Assembly (NCBI RefSeq): GCF_029892485.1
Contig: NZ_JARXVG010000012.1
Coordinates: forward strand, 1-64,000
Source: Variovorax boronicumulans
GTDB taxonomy: Bacteria > Pseudomonadota > Gammaproteobacteria > Burkholderiales > Burkholderiaceae_C
Length of the DNA stretch: 64,000 nt
Direction: 5' to 3'
The notes beneath the pieces were generated by a model. It had not been told where the DNA came from. It saw only the letters and a list, made by a program, of their open reading frames with translations, and ran no database searches. Positions 14,451 to 24,478 of this stretch are shown piece by piece. The first letter of the stretch is position 1. Each line of letters opens with the position of its first letter. The translations under genes and the position numbers were made by a program.

Positions 14451-16259
14451 ATGACCTATACAAAAGAACAAATCACCAAGCGCAAGTTCGACGTCGTGAT
14501 CGTCGGCGCCGGCGGCTCCGGCATGCGCGCATCGCTGCAATTGGCACGCGCCGGCCTCAACGTGGCCGTGCTCTCCAAGGTGTTCCCCACGCGTTCGCAC
14601 ACGGTCGCTGCACAAGGCGGCGTGGGCGCATCGCTGGGCAACATGAGCGAGGACAACTGGCACTACCACTTCTACGACACGATCAAGGGTTCCGACTGGC
14701 TCGGCGACCAGGACGCGATCGAGTTCATGTGCCGCGAAGCACCGAAGGTCGTGTACGAGCTCGAACACTTCGGCATGCCCTTCGACCGCAACCCCGACGG
14801 CACGATCTACCAGCGTCCGTTCGGCGGCCACACGGCCAACTACGGCGAGAAGCCCGTGCAGCGCGCCTGCGCCGCGGCCGACCGCACCGGCCACGCGATG
14901 CTGCACACGCTCTATCAAAAGAACGTCGAAGCCCGCACCCAGTTCTTCGTCGAATGGATGGCACTCGACCTCATCCGCGACGATGAAGGCGATGTGGTCG
15001 GCGTGACCGCGCTCGAAATGGAAACCGGCGACCTGCACATCCTGCAGGCCAAGACCGTGCTGCTGGCCACCGGCGGCGCGGGCCGCATTTTCCAGGCCTC
15101 GACCAATGCCTTCATCAACACCGGCGACGGCCTGGGCATGGCGGCGCGTTCGGGCATTCCGCTGCAGGACATGGAGTTCTGGCAGTTCCACCCGACCGGC
15201 GTGGCCGGCGCGGGCGTGCTGCTGACCGAAGGCTGCCGCGGCGAAGGCGCCATCCTGCTGAACAGCAACGGCGAACGTTTCATGGAGCGCTATGCGCCCA
15301 CGCTGAAGGACCTGGCACCGCGCGACTTCGTCTCGCGCTCCATGGACCAGGAAATCAAGGAAGGCCGAGGCTGCGGTCCCAACAAGGACTACGTGCTGCT
15401 CAAGCTCGACCACCTGGGCGCCGACACCATCCACAAGCGCCTGCCCTCGGTGTACGAGATCGGCGTCAACTTCGCCAATGTCGACATCACCAAGGAACCG
15501 ATTCCCGTGGTGCCGACCATCCACTACCAGATGGGCGGCATCCCGACCAACATCAACGGCCAGGTCGTCATCCAGAAGGGCGAGGACAACAGCGCCGTGG
15601 TGAACGGCCTCTACGCGGTGGGCGAATGCTCCTGCGTGAGCGTGCACGGCGCGAACCGCCTGGGCACCAACTCGCTGCTCGACCTGCTGGTGTTCGGCCG
15701 CGCGGCCGGCAACCATATCGTCGAATTCAACGACAAGCTGAAGGAACACAAGGACCTGCCCAAGGATGCGGCCGACCGCACGCTGGAGCGCCTGAACCGC
15801 CTCGAATCGACCACCACCGGCGAATACGCGCAGGACGTGGCCGGCGAGATCCGCGCCGTCATGCAGCAGCATGCCGCGGTGTTCCGCAAGCAGGCCTCGA
15901 TGGACGAAGGCGTGGTCAAGATCGCCGCCGTGCGCGAGCGCGTCAACGCGATCGGCCTGAAGGACAAGTCCAAGGTGTTCAACACCGCCCGCATCGAAGC
16001 GCTGGAAGTCGACAACCTGATCGAAGTGGCGCAGGCCACGATGGTCTCGGCGGCCGCCCGCAAGGAATGCCGCGGCGCCCACACGGTGGAAGACTACGAG
16101 CGTCCCGCGGACGACCCGGTCGCGCCGCTCGGCCGCGACGACGCCAACTGGATGAAGCACACGCTCTGGTACAGCCAGGACAACCGCCTCTCGTACAAGC
16201 CCGTCAAGATGCAGCCGCTCACCGTGGCCTCGGTTCCGCCGAAGGTTCGCACGTTCTAA
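14451..16259 (+). CDS. sdhA: Succinate dehydrogenase flavoprotein subunit
   Basis: Catalytic subunit that oxidises succinate to fumarate with covalent FAD. The 602-residue protein has the dinucleotide-binding GAGGSGMRASLQLARAG near 20-36 and SHTVAAQGGVGASLGN, whose His binds FAD covalently. The HPTGV and GCRGEGAILL segments, the active-site region LTEGCRGEG and the late RGAHTVEDY follow. Its length is standard for proteobacterial SdhA. It lies between sdhD and sdhB with short gaps, and sdhE, which helps attach FAD to this protein, is two genes downstream. Confidence 0.98.
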   Translation: MTYTKEQITKRKFDVVIVGAGGSGMRASLQLARAGLNVAVLSKVFPTRSHTVAAQGGVGASLGNMSEDNWHYHFYDTIKGSDWLGDQDAIEFMCREAPKVVYELEHFGMPFDRNPDGTIYQRPFGGHTANYGEKPVQRACAAADRTGHAMLHTLYQKNVEARTQFFVEWMALDLIRDDEGDVVGVTALEMETGDLHILQAKTVLLATGGAGRIFQASTNAFINTGDGLGMAARSGIPLQDMEFWQFHPTGVAGAGVLLTEGCRGEGAILLNSNGERFMERYAPTLKDLAPRDFVSRSMDQEIKEGRGCGPNKDYVLLKLDHLGADTIHKRLPSVYEIGVNFANVDITKEPIPVVPTIHYQMGGIPTNINGQVVIQKGEDNSAVVNGLYAVGECSCVSVHGANRLGTNSLLDLLVFGRAAGNHIVEFNDKLKEHKDLPKDAADRTLERLNRLESTTTGEYAQDVAGEIRAVMQQHAAVFRKQASMDEGVVKIAAVRERVNAIGLKDKSKVFNTARIEALEVDNLIEVAQATMVSAAARKECRGAHTVEDYERPADDPVAPLGRDDANWMKHTLWYSQDNRLSYKPVKMQPLTVASVPPKVRTF

Positions 16260-16306
16260 GTCACGGCTCACAGCCAGCCCATATAAGCATTCACAAGGTC
16301 ACCACG

Positions 16307-17008
16307 ATGAAGCGCACATTCCAGATCTACCGCTACGACCCGGACAAGGACGCCAAGCCCTACATGCAGACCATCGAGATCGAACTCGACGGCCACGAAC
16401 GCATGCTGCTGGACGCCCTGATGAAGCTCAAGGCGCAAGACCCCACCCTGTCGTTCCGCCGCTCGTGCCGCGAAGGCGTCTGCGGCTCCGACGCGATGAA
16501 CATCAACGGCAAGAACGGCCTCGCCTGCCTGACCAACATGCTCACGCTCAAGGGCACGATCGTGTTGAAGCCGCTGCCGGGCCTGCCCGTCATTCGCGAC
16601 CTGATCGTGGACATGACGCAGTTCTTCAAGCAGTACAACTCGATCAAGCCGTACCTGCAGAACGACAACGTGCCGCCCGAGAAGGAGCGCCTGCAGTCCC
16701 CCGAAGAGCGCGAAGAGCTCAACGGCCTGTACGAGTGCATCCTGTGCGCGAGCTGCTCCACCAGCTGCCCGAGTTTCTGGTGGAACCCCGACAAGTTCGT
16801 GGGCCCGGCCGGCCTGCTGCAGGCCTACCGCTTCATCGCCGACAGCCGCGACGAAGCCACCGCCGAGCGCCTGGACAACCTGGAAGACCCGTACCGCCTG
16901 TTCCGCTGCCACACGATCATGAACTGCGTGGACGTGTGCCCGAAGAACCTGAACCCCACCAAGGCCATCGGCAAGATCAAGGAATTGATGGTGCGCCGCG
17001 CCATCTGA
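16307..17008 (+). CDS. sdhB: Succinate dehydrogenase iron-sulfur subunit
   Basis: Electron-transfer subunit of complex II, 233 residues. The [2Fe-2S] ligands are in CREGVCGSDAMNINGKNGLAC (Cys54 onward), the [4Fe-4S] ligands in CILCASCSTSCP and the [3Fe-4S] ligands in CHTIMNCVDVCPKNLNP. The ATG was chosen because it starts the standard MKRTFQIYRYDPD sequence; upstream codons in the same frame read the end of sdhA out of frame. Confidence 0.98.
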   Translation: MKRTFQIYRYDPDKDAKPYMQTIEIELDGHERMLLDALMKLKAQDPTLSFRRSCREGVCGSDAMNINGKNGLACLTNMLTLKGTIVLKPLPGLPVIRDLIVDMTQFFKQYNSIKPYLQNDNVPPEKERLQSPEEREELNGLYECILCASCSTSCPSFWWNPDKFVGPAGLLQAYRFIADSRDEATAERLDNLEDPYRLFRCHTIMNCVDVCPKNLNPTKAIGKIKELMVRRAI

Positions 17009-17033
17009 TCCTTCTTCTTCGAGAAATCACCCC

Positions 17034-17348
17034 ATGCAAACCGCCGACGAACTCCAGCAGCCGCTCAGCGAACGTGCGCTGAGCAAGCTGAAATGGCGTT
17101 GCCGGCGCGGCCTGCTCGAGAACGACCTGTTCATCGCCCGCTTCTTCGAGCGGCACGAATCCCACATGACCAACGGTCAGGCGGGAGCGATGGAGACATT
17201 GATGGACCTGTCGGACAACGACCTCCTCGACCTTTTGCTGCGCAGGAAGGAGCCCGAGCCCGAATGGGCCGGTGCCGAGGTGGTCGCATTGCTGCATCTG
17301 ATGCGCACCGACGGCGCCCAGCGCCCTGCAATCTCTCCTTCGTCCTGA
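17034..17348 (+). CDS. sdhE: Succinate dehydrogenase FAD assembly factor
   Basis: Small SdhE/SDHAF2-type protein that promotes covalent flavinylation of SdhA. Its 104 residues include the diagnostic WRCRRGLLENDLFIARFF (RG-x-x-E motif) and the acidic tail LLDLLLRRKEPEPEW. A short extra C-terminus (DGAQRPAISPSS) is longer than in E. coli. It lies between sdhB and gltA. Confidence 0.93.
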   Translation: MQTADELQQPLSERALSKLKWRCRRGLLENDLFIARFFERHESHMTNGQAGAMETLMDLSDNDLLDLLLRRKEPEPEWAGAEVVALLHLMRTDGAQRPAISPSS

Positions 17349-17373
17349 ATCCTCCTTTTGAAAGTAAATCGAA

Positions 17374-18684
17374 ATGAAAGCATCCGATACCAAGGCCACG
17401 CTGTCGTTCAGCAACGGCGGCGACAGCGTCGAACTGCCGATCTACAAGGGCACCGTCGGTCCCGATGTGATCGACATCCGCAAGCTGTACGCACAGACCG
17501 GCATGTTCACCTATGACCCGGGCTTCATGTCGACCGCCGCCTGCCAGTCGGCCATCACGTACATCGATGGCGACAAGGGCGAGCTGCTGTACCGCGGCTA
17601 CCCGATCGAGCAGCTCGCGACCAACTGCGACTTCCTGGAAACCTGCCACCTGCTGCTGTACGGCGAACTGCCCGACGCACCCAAGAAGGCCAATTTCACC
17701 AAGCTCGTGACGAACCACACGATGGTGAACGAGCAGATGCAGTTCTTCCTGCGCGGCTTCCGCCGCGATGCCCATCCGATGGCCATCATGACCGGCCTGG
17801 TGGGCGCGCTGTCGGCCTTCTATCACGACAGCACGGACATCAACAATCCCGAGCACCGCGAGATCGCCGCGATCCGCCTGATCGCGAAGATGCCCACGCT
17901 CGTGGCCATGGCCTACAAGTACACGATCGGCCAGCCGTACATGTACCCGAAGAACGACCTGAGCTATGCCGGCAACTTCCTGCACATGATGTTTGCCACG
18001 CCGTGCGAGGAGTACAAGGTGAACCCGGTGCTCGAGCGCGCGCTCGACCGCATCTTCATCCTGCACGCAGACCACGAGCAGAACGCATCCACCTCCACCG
18101 TGCGCCTGTGCGGCTCGTCGGGCACCAACCCCTTCGCGGCGATTGCAGCCGGCGTGGCCTGCCTCTGGGGCCCGGCCCACGGCGGCGCCAACGAAGCGGC
18201 GCTCAACATGCTGTACGACATCCAGCGCGAAGGCGGCGTGGAAAAGATCGGCGAGTTCATCAAGAAGGTCAAGGACAAGAACTCGAACGTCAAGCTCATG
18301 GGCTTTGGCCACCGCGTGTACAAGAACTACGACCCGCGCGCCAAGCTGATGCAGGAAACCTGCAACGAAGTGCTGACCGAGCTGGGCCTGGAACAGGACC
18401 CGCTGTTCAAGCTGGCCAAGGAACTGGAAAAGATCGCCCTCGAAGACGAATACTTCGTCTCGCGCAAGCTCTACCCGAACGTGGACTTCTACTCGGGCAT
18501 CGTGCAGCGCGCCATCGGCATCCCGGTGCCGCTGTTCACCGCGATCTTTGCGCTGGCCCGCACGGTCGGCTGGATCGCCCAGCTGAACGAAATGATCGGC
18601 GACCCCGAGTACAAGATCGGCCGCCCGCGCCAGCTGTTCGAAGGTTCGCCCAAGCGCGATGTGAAGCCGATTTCGGCACGCTGA
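17374..18684 (+). CDS. gltA: Citrate synthase (type II, hexameric)
   Basis: Condenses oxaloacetate and acetyl-CoA at the entry of the TCA cycle. The 436-residue protein has the catalytic His in LHADHEQNASTSTVRLCGSS, the second His in GFGHRVYKNYDPRA and the late Asp region DEYFVSRKLYPNVDFYSG. The N-terminal beta-strand domain typical of Gram-negative, NADH-sensitive enzymes is present. It ends the sdh-gltA run and is followed by an intrinsic terminator. Confidence 0.98.
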   Translation: MKASDTKATLSFSNGGDSVELPIYKGTVGPDVIDIRKLYAQTGMFTYDPGFMSTAACQSAITYIDGDKGELLYRGYPIEQLATNCDFLETCHLLLYGELPDAPKKANFTKLVTNHTMVNEQMQFFLRGFRRDAHPMAIMTGLVGALSAFYHDSTDINNPEHREIAAIRLIAKMPTLVAMAYKYTIGQPYMYPKNDLSYAGNFLHMMFATPCEEYKVNPVLERALDRIFILHADHEQNASTSTVRLCGSSGTNPFAAIAAGVACLWGPAHGGANEAALNMLYDIQREGGVEKIGEFIKKVKDKNSNVKLMGFGHRVYKNYDPRAKLMQETCNEVLTELGLEQDPLFKLAKELEKIALEDEYFVSRKLYPNVDFYSGIVQRAIGIPVPLFTAIFALARTVGWIAQLNEMIGDPEYKIGRPRQLFEGSPKRDVKPISAR

Positions 18685-18711
18685 CCGACTGGCGAAAACC
18701 TCGCCCCCCTC

Positions 18712-18738
18712 AAAAGCTGCCTTCGGGCAGCTTTTTTA
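18712..18738 (+). terminator. Intrinsic terminator after gltA
   Basis: A 10-base-pair stem AAAAGCTGCC / GGCAGCTTTT with a TTCG tetraloop runs into a T-stretch. It lies 27 bases after the gltA stop and closes the sdh-gltA unit. Confidence 0.93.
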
Positions 18739-18860
18739 TTGCCCGATCGGCATGCCCCTCTTCGCAGGTTGGCAGCAAGGCCATCTCAGATGACGATGGC
18801 AATGGGGTTAAAACGGCGAGAAAATAGCCAACTCATCGCCAAACGCGATGTCCAAGCCCC

Positions 18861-19823
18861 ATGAGCACCTCCGAACGCAACTTTGCCCGCCGCATCGACC
18901 TTACGTCGTTGCAGTTGTTCGTGGCCGTGTGCGAGCTCGGCAGCATCGGGCGCGCGGCGGAGCGCGAATTCATCGCGGCCTCGGCGATCAGCAAGCGGCT
19001 GTCGGACCTCGAAGCCACGCTGGGCACCACCCTGCTATACCGCCATGCGCGCGGCGTCGACCTCACGCCCGCGGGCGAAAGCCTCCTGCACCACGCCCGC
19101 TCGGTGCTCTACAGCCTCGAAAAGATGCAGGGCGAACTCAGCGAATACGCCGACGGCGTGCGCGGCCATGTGCGGGTGCACGCCAACATCTCGGCCATCG
19201 TGCAATTCCTGCCCGAGGACCTGGGCGTGTTCACGCGGGCGCATGAAGCCATCAAGATCGACCTCGAGGAGCACCTGAGCAGCGAAGTGATCCGCGCGGT
19301 GCAGGAAGGCGCGGCCGACCTCGGCGTGTGCCATGTGGCGGGCGGCGCGGGGGAGCTGCAGAGCCTGCCGTACCGGCACGACCGCCTCGCGCTGATCGTG
19401 CCCACGGGGCACGCACTGGCGTCGCGCGGCGCCGTCGACTTCATCGATTCACTCGACTTCGACCACGTCGGCCTGCACACCAACAGCTCGATCTATGTGG
19501 CGATGCACGAAGCGGCGCTGGCCGCCGGGCGCAGCGTCAAGCTGCGCATCCACGTCACCGGCCTGGATGCCATGTGCCGGATGATCGAAAACGGCCTGGG
19601 CATCGGCGTGATGCCGCAGCGCGCCTTCGAACTCATGCAGAACGGCATCGGCCGTGGCCTCGTGAGCGTGACGCTCAACGACGCCTGGGCGGCGCGCGAG
19701 ATCCGCCTGGTGGCGCGCGACTTCTCCACCCTGCCGGTGGCGGCGCGCTCGCTGGTGAACCACTTGCACGCGGCGGCCGATTCGTCGGGCGCCGTCGAAG
19801 AACTCGCGGCCCGGGCCGCATAG
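18861..19823 (+). CDS. LysR-family transcriptional regulator
   Basis: The 320-residue protein has an N-terminal winged helix (about 12-75): LTSLQLFVAVCELGSIGRAAEREFIAASAISKRLSDLE, then LLYRHARGVDLTPAGESLL. A LysR substrate domain follows from about 95. It lies 37 bases before leuC on the same strand, unlike the usual divergent arrangement of LysR regulators. It may control leuCDB or distant genes; the ligand is unknown. The gltA terminator upstream suggests its own promoter, but I see no clear one. Confidence 0.92.
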   Translation: MSTSERNFARRIDLTSLQLFVAVCELGSIGRAAEREFIAASAISKRLSDLEATLGTTLLYRHARGVDLTPAGESLLHHARSVLYSLEKMQGELSEYADGVRGHVRVHANISAIVQFLPEDLGVFTRAHEAIKIDLEEHLSSEVIRAVQEGAADLGVCHVAGGAGELQSLPYRHDRLALIVPTGHALASRGAVDFIDSLDFDHVGLHTNSSIYVAMHEAALAAGRSVKLRIHVTGLDAMCRMIENGLGIGVMPQRAFELMQNGIGRGLVSVTLNDAWAAREIRLVARDFSTLPVAARSLVNHLHAAADSSGAVEELAARAA

Positions 19824-19860
19824 ACAGACAATCCATTTCCCCACGAAAGAAGAGACCGAC

Positions 19861-21282
19861 ATGGCACGCACGCTCTACGACAAGATCTGGGACGAACACG
19901 TCGTCCACACCGAGGAAGACGGCACCGCGATCCTCTACATCGACCGCCACCTGGTGCACGAGGTCACCAGCCCGCAGGCCTTCGAAGGGCTGCGCGAAGC
20001 CGGCCGCAAGCTGTGGCGCATCAGCTCGGTCGTCGCCACGGCCGACCACAACACGCCGACCACCGGCTGGGAGCGCGGCTACGAAGGCATCGCCGACCCG
20101 ACCAGCAAGGAGCAGGTCACGACGCTGGACAAGAACATCGCCGAATTCGGCGCCGCCGCGTTCTTTCCATTCCTGAGCAAGCGCCAGGGCATCGTGCACG
20201 TGATCGGCCCCGAGTCGGGCGCCACGCTGCCGGGCATGACGGTCGTCTGCGGCGACTCGCACACCTCCACGCACGGCGCGTTCGGCGCGCTGGCGCACGG
20301 CATCGGCACCAGCGAGGTCGAGCACGTCATGGCCACGCAGACGCTGCTGGGCAAGAAGGCCAAGAACATGCTCGTGAAGGTCGAAGGCAAGCTGCCTTTG
20401 GGCTGCACCGCCAAGGACATCGTGCTGGCCATCATCGGCAAGATCGGCACCGCCGGCGGCACGGGCTACACCATCGAGTTCGCGGGCTCCGCCATTCGCG
20501 ACCTGAGCATGGAAGGCCGCATGACGGTGTGCAACATGGCCATCGAGGCCGGCGCGCGCGCGGGGCTGGTCGCGGTCGACGAAAAGACCATCAGCTACAT
20601 CAAGGGCCGCCCGCTCGCGCCCAGCGGCGTGGAATGGGACCAGGCCGCGGCCTACTGGCGCACGCTGCAGTCCGATCCCGGCGCGGCCTTCGACGCTGTG
20701 GTCGAGCTCGACGCCGCGCAGATCCCGCCGCAGGTCACCTGGGGCACCTCGCCAGAAATGGTGGTCGACATCAACGGCCGCGTGCCCGATCCCGACAAGG
20801 AAAAAGACGCCAACAAGCGCGGCGCCATCGAGCGCGCGCTGGTCTACATGGGCCTGGAGCCGAACAAGGCGATGAACGACATCTTCGTCGACAAGGTGTT
20901 CATCGGCTCGTGCACCAACAGCCGCATCGAGGACATGCGCGAAGCCGCTGCCATCGTGAAGAAGCTCGGCCAGAAGGTCGCGAAGAACGTGAAGCTCGCG
21001 ATGGTCGTGCCCGGCTCGGGCGTGGTGAAGGAGCAGGCCGAGCGCGAAGGGCTCGACCTGATCTTCAAGGCCGCGGGCTTCGAATGGCGCGAGCCCGGCT
21101 GCTCGATGTGCCTCGCGATGAACGCCGACCGGCTGGAGCCGGGCGAGCGTTGCGCATCGACCTCGAACCGCAACTTCGAAGGCCGCCAGGGCGCGGGTGG
21201 CCGCACCCACCTCGTGAGCCCGGCCATGGCCGCCGCGGCAGCCGTGCACGGCCACTTCGTCGACGTCCGTACGTTCGCCTGA
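19861..21282 (+). CDS. leuC: 3-isopropylmalate dehydratase large subunit
   Basis: With LeuD it isomerises 2-isopropylmalate to 3-isopropylmalate in leucine synthesis, using a [4Fe-4S] cluster. The 473-residue protein shows CGDSHTSTHGAFG, FIGSCTNSRIEDMR and PGCSMCLAMNADRL, with cluster cysteines in the last two, followed by the substrate segment STSNRNFEGRQG. AGAGA and AAGAGA precede the ATG. It is followed by leuD after 16 bases. Confidence 0.98.
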   Translation: MARTLYDKIWDEHVVHTEEDGTAILYIDRHLVHEVTSPQAFEGLREAGRKLWRISSVVATADHNTPTTGWERGYEGIADPTSKEQVTTLDKNIAEFGAAAFFPFLSKRQGIVHVIGPESGATLPGMTVVCGDSHTSTHGAFGALAHGIGTSEVEHVMATQTLLGKKAKNMLVKVEGKLPLGCTAKDIVLAIIGKIGTAGGTGYTIEFAGSAIRDLSMEGRMTVCNMAIEAGARAGLVAVDEKTISYIKGRPLAPSGVEWDQAAAYWRTLQSDPGAAFDAVVELDAAQIPPQVTWGTSPEMVVDINGRVPDPDKEKDANKRGAIERALVYMGLEPNKAMNDIFVDKVFIGSCTNSRIEDMREAAAIVKKLGQKVAKNVKLAMVVPGSGVVKEQAEREGLDLIFKAAGFEWREPGCSMCLAMNADRLEPGERCASTSNRNFEGRQGAGGRTHLVSPAMAAAAAVHGHFVDVRTFA

Positions 21283-21298
21283 ACCCAGAGAGATCCAC

Positions 21299-21949
21299 AT
21301 GCAGAAATTCACCGTGCACAAGGGCCTCGTGGCCCCCATGGACCGCGAGAACGTCGACACCGACGCGATCATTCCCAAGCAGTTCCTCAAGTCGATCAAG
21401 AAGACCGGCTTCGGCGTGAACCTGTTCGACGAATGGCGCTACCTGGACGCCGGCTTCCCGGGCCAGGACCCGGCCAGCCGCAAGCCGAACCCCGACTTCG
21501 TGCTGAACCAGCCGCGCTATGCGGGCGCTTCGGTGCTGCTGGCGCGCAAGAACTTCGGCTGCGGCTCGTCGCGCGAACACGCGCCGTGGGCGCTGGACCA
21601 GTACGGCTTTCGCGCGATCATCGCGCCGAGCTATGCGGACATCTTCTTCAACAACAGCTTCAAGAATGGGCTGTTGCCGATCGTGCTGTCCGAGACGCAA
21701 GTCGCGCAGCTGTTCGACGAGGCGCTGGCCTTCCCGGGCTACACGCTGACCATCGACCTGGAGCGCCAAGTGGTCGTGAAGCCGGACGGCGGCGAGCTCG
21801 CGTTCGACGTGCAGGCCTTCCGCAAGTACTGCCTGATCAACGGGCTGGACGACATCGGCCTCACGCTGCGCCACAAGGACAAGATCAAGGCCTTCGAGAC
21901 CGAGCGCCTGGCGCAGAAGCCCTGGCTCGCGCACACGATGATCTCGTGA
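21299..21949 (+). CDS. leuD: 3-isopropylmalate dehydratase small subunit
   Basis: The swivel subunit partner of LeuC, 216 residues. It has VDTDAIIPKQFLKSI near the N-terminus, the conserved FGCGSSREHAPWAL and the FFNNSFKNGLLPI strand. GAGAGA stands before the ATG. Length and order leuC-leuD-leuB are standard. Confidence 0.98.
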   Translation: MQKFTVHKGLVAPMDRENVDTDAIIPKQFLKSIKKTGFGVNLFDEWRYLDAGFPGQDPASRKPNPDFVLNQPRYAGASVLLARKNFGCGSSREHAPWALDQYGFRAIIAPSYADIFFNNSFKNGLLPIVLSETQVAQLFDEALAFPGYTLTIDLERQVVVKPDGGELAFDVQAFRKYCLINGLDDIGLTLRHKDKIKAFETERLAQKPWLAHTMIS

Positions 21950-21989
21950 TCGCCCGCATCATTTCCGTATTCAAACCTCAGACCAATTT

Positions 21990-23078
<1,089 letters not shown>

Positions 23079-23168
23079 CCGCAGCCCGCTTCGTCACGCC
23101 CCTCCCCGGCTCGACGAGTCGGGGGCAAGAAAAGACAACTTTTTTCTTTTTCATAAGGGCAAACTGAA

Positions 23169-24311
23169 ATGGCGAACGCATCTCAACCTCTGGTCGGCCT
23201 CGTAGGCTGGCGCGGCATGGTCGGCTCGGTCCTGATGGACCGCATGCAGGCCGAAGGCGACTTCGGCCTCATCGAACCGGTCTTCTTCTCGACCTCCAAC
23301 GCCGGCGGCAAGGCCCCGGCGATGGCCAGGAACGAAACCGCGCTGAAGGATGCGAACGACATCGACGCCCTGAAGAAGTGCGACATCGTCATCACCTGCC
23401 AGGGCGGCGACTACACCAGCGAAGTCTTCCCCAAGCTGCGCGCCGCCGGCTGGACCGGCCACTGGATCGACGCCGCCTCCACCCTGCGCATGCAGGACGA
23501 CGCGGTCATCGTGCTGGACCCGGTCAACCTGCCTGTGATCCAGAACGCGCTCACCAACGGCGGCAAGAACTGGATCGGCGGCAACTGCACCGTGAGCTGC
23601 ATGCTCATGGGCGTGGGCGCCCTCTACAAGGCGGGCCTGGTCGAGTGGATGACCAGCATGACCTACCAGGCAGCCTCGGGCGGCGGCGCGCAGCACATGC
23701 GCGAGCTGCTGACCCAGTTCGGCACCCTCAATACCGAAGTGCGCGCCCTGCTGGACGATCCCAAGTCGGCCATCCTCGAAATCGACCGCAAGGTGCTGCA
23801 CAAGCAGCAGAACCTGAGCGCCGCCGAAACCGCGAACTTCGGCGCCCCGCTCGGCGGGTCGCTGATCCCCTGGATCGACAAGGACCTGGGCGACGGCATG
23901 TCCAAGGAAGAATGGAAGGCCGGCGCCGAGACCAACAAGATCCTCGGCCAGGGCGCGGGCTTCGGCACCGCTGCCGTGCCGGTCGACGGTTTCTGCGTGC
24001 GCATCGGCGCCATGCGCTGCCACAGCCAGGCGCTGACCTTCAAGCTCAAGAAGGACGTGCCCCTGGCCGACATCGAAGCGATGATCGCCGCGGACAACCC
24101 GTGGGCCAGCGTGGTGCCGAACACCCGCGAAGCCACCCTGAAGGACCTGACGCCGGTGGCCGTGACGGGCACCATGAACATCCCGGTCGGCCGTATCCGC
24201 AAGCTGGCAATGGGCCCCGAATACGTCGGCGCCTTCACCATCGGCGACCAGCTGCTGTGGGGTGCCGCGGAGCCGCTGCGCCGCATGCTGCGCATCCTGC
24301 TTGAAGCCTGA
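23169..24311 (+). CDS. asd: Aspartate-semialdehyde dehydrogenase
   Basis: NADPH-dependent step to aspartate semialdehyde, shared by lysine/diaminopimelate, threonine and methionine synthesis. The 380-residue protein starts with the nucleotide-binding VGLVGWRGMVGSVLMDRM. The catalytic Cys is in GGNCTVSCMLMGVGALYKAG, and RIGAMRCHSQALTFKLKKD carries the substrate Arg and catalytic His. Its length fits the long Gram-negative Asd form. Confidence 0.97.
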   Translation: MANASQPLVGLVGWRGMVGSVLMDRMQAEGDFGLIEPVFFSTSNAGGKAPAMARNETALKDANDIDALKKCDIVITCQGGDYTSEVFPKLRAAGWTGHWIDAASTLRMQDDAVIVLDPVNLPVIQNALTNGGKNWIGGNCTVSCMLMGVGALYKAGLVEWMTSMTYQAASGGGAQHMRELLTQFGTLNTEVRALLDDPKSAILEIDRKVLHKQQNLSAAETANFGAPLGGSLIPWIDKDLGDGMSKEEWKAGAETNKILGQGAGFGTAAVPVDGFCVRIGAMRCHSQALTFKLKKDVPLADIEAMIAADNPWASVVPNTREATLKDLTPVAVTGTMNIPVGRIRKLAMGPEYVGAFTIGDQLLWGAAEPLRRMLRILLEA

Positions 24312-24338
24312 TGCGGGTTGCTCAGGCCCTTGAAACCG

Positions 24339-24365
24339 CTTTTGTTGCCATTTTGCAACGAAAAG
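24339..24365. other. Hairpin between asd and fimV
   Basis: CTTTT-GTTGC and GCAAC-G-AAAAG can pair around the loop CATTTT, with one bulged G. There is no T-run after it on the plus strand, so it is not a standard terminator. It may be an mRNA processing or stabilising element of the asd or fimV transcript. The rest of the 167-base gap holds no gene. Confidence 0.45.
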
Positions 24366-24478
24366 TGTGTTCGTAAGTATGCGCGCACTGGGTAGAAGAG
24401 GCGCATTGCCTTGTCAGTCCGGGGTGATGGTGCTAACGTCCTCTTACAAATTCTGGGCCTGAGCCGCCCCCTATCAGC

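Noticed and set aside
13794..16271. A long minus-strand frame opposite sdhCDA
   Set aside because: It mirrors the codon bias of the sdh genes and resembles no family.
23095..23160. Terminator after leuB
   Set aside because: The G/C-rich imperfect hairpin leaves almost no loop and the T-rich stretch is separated from it by more than ten A-rich bases.
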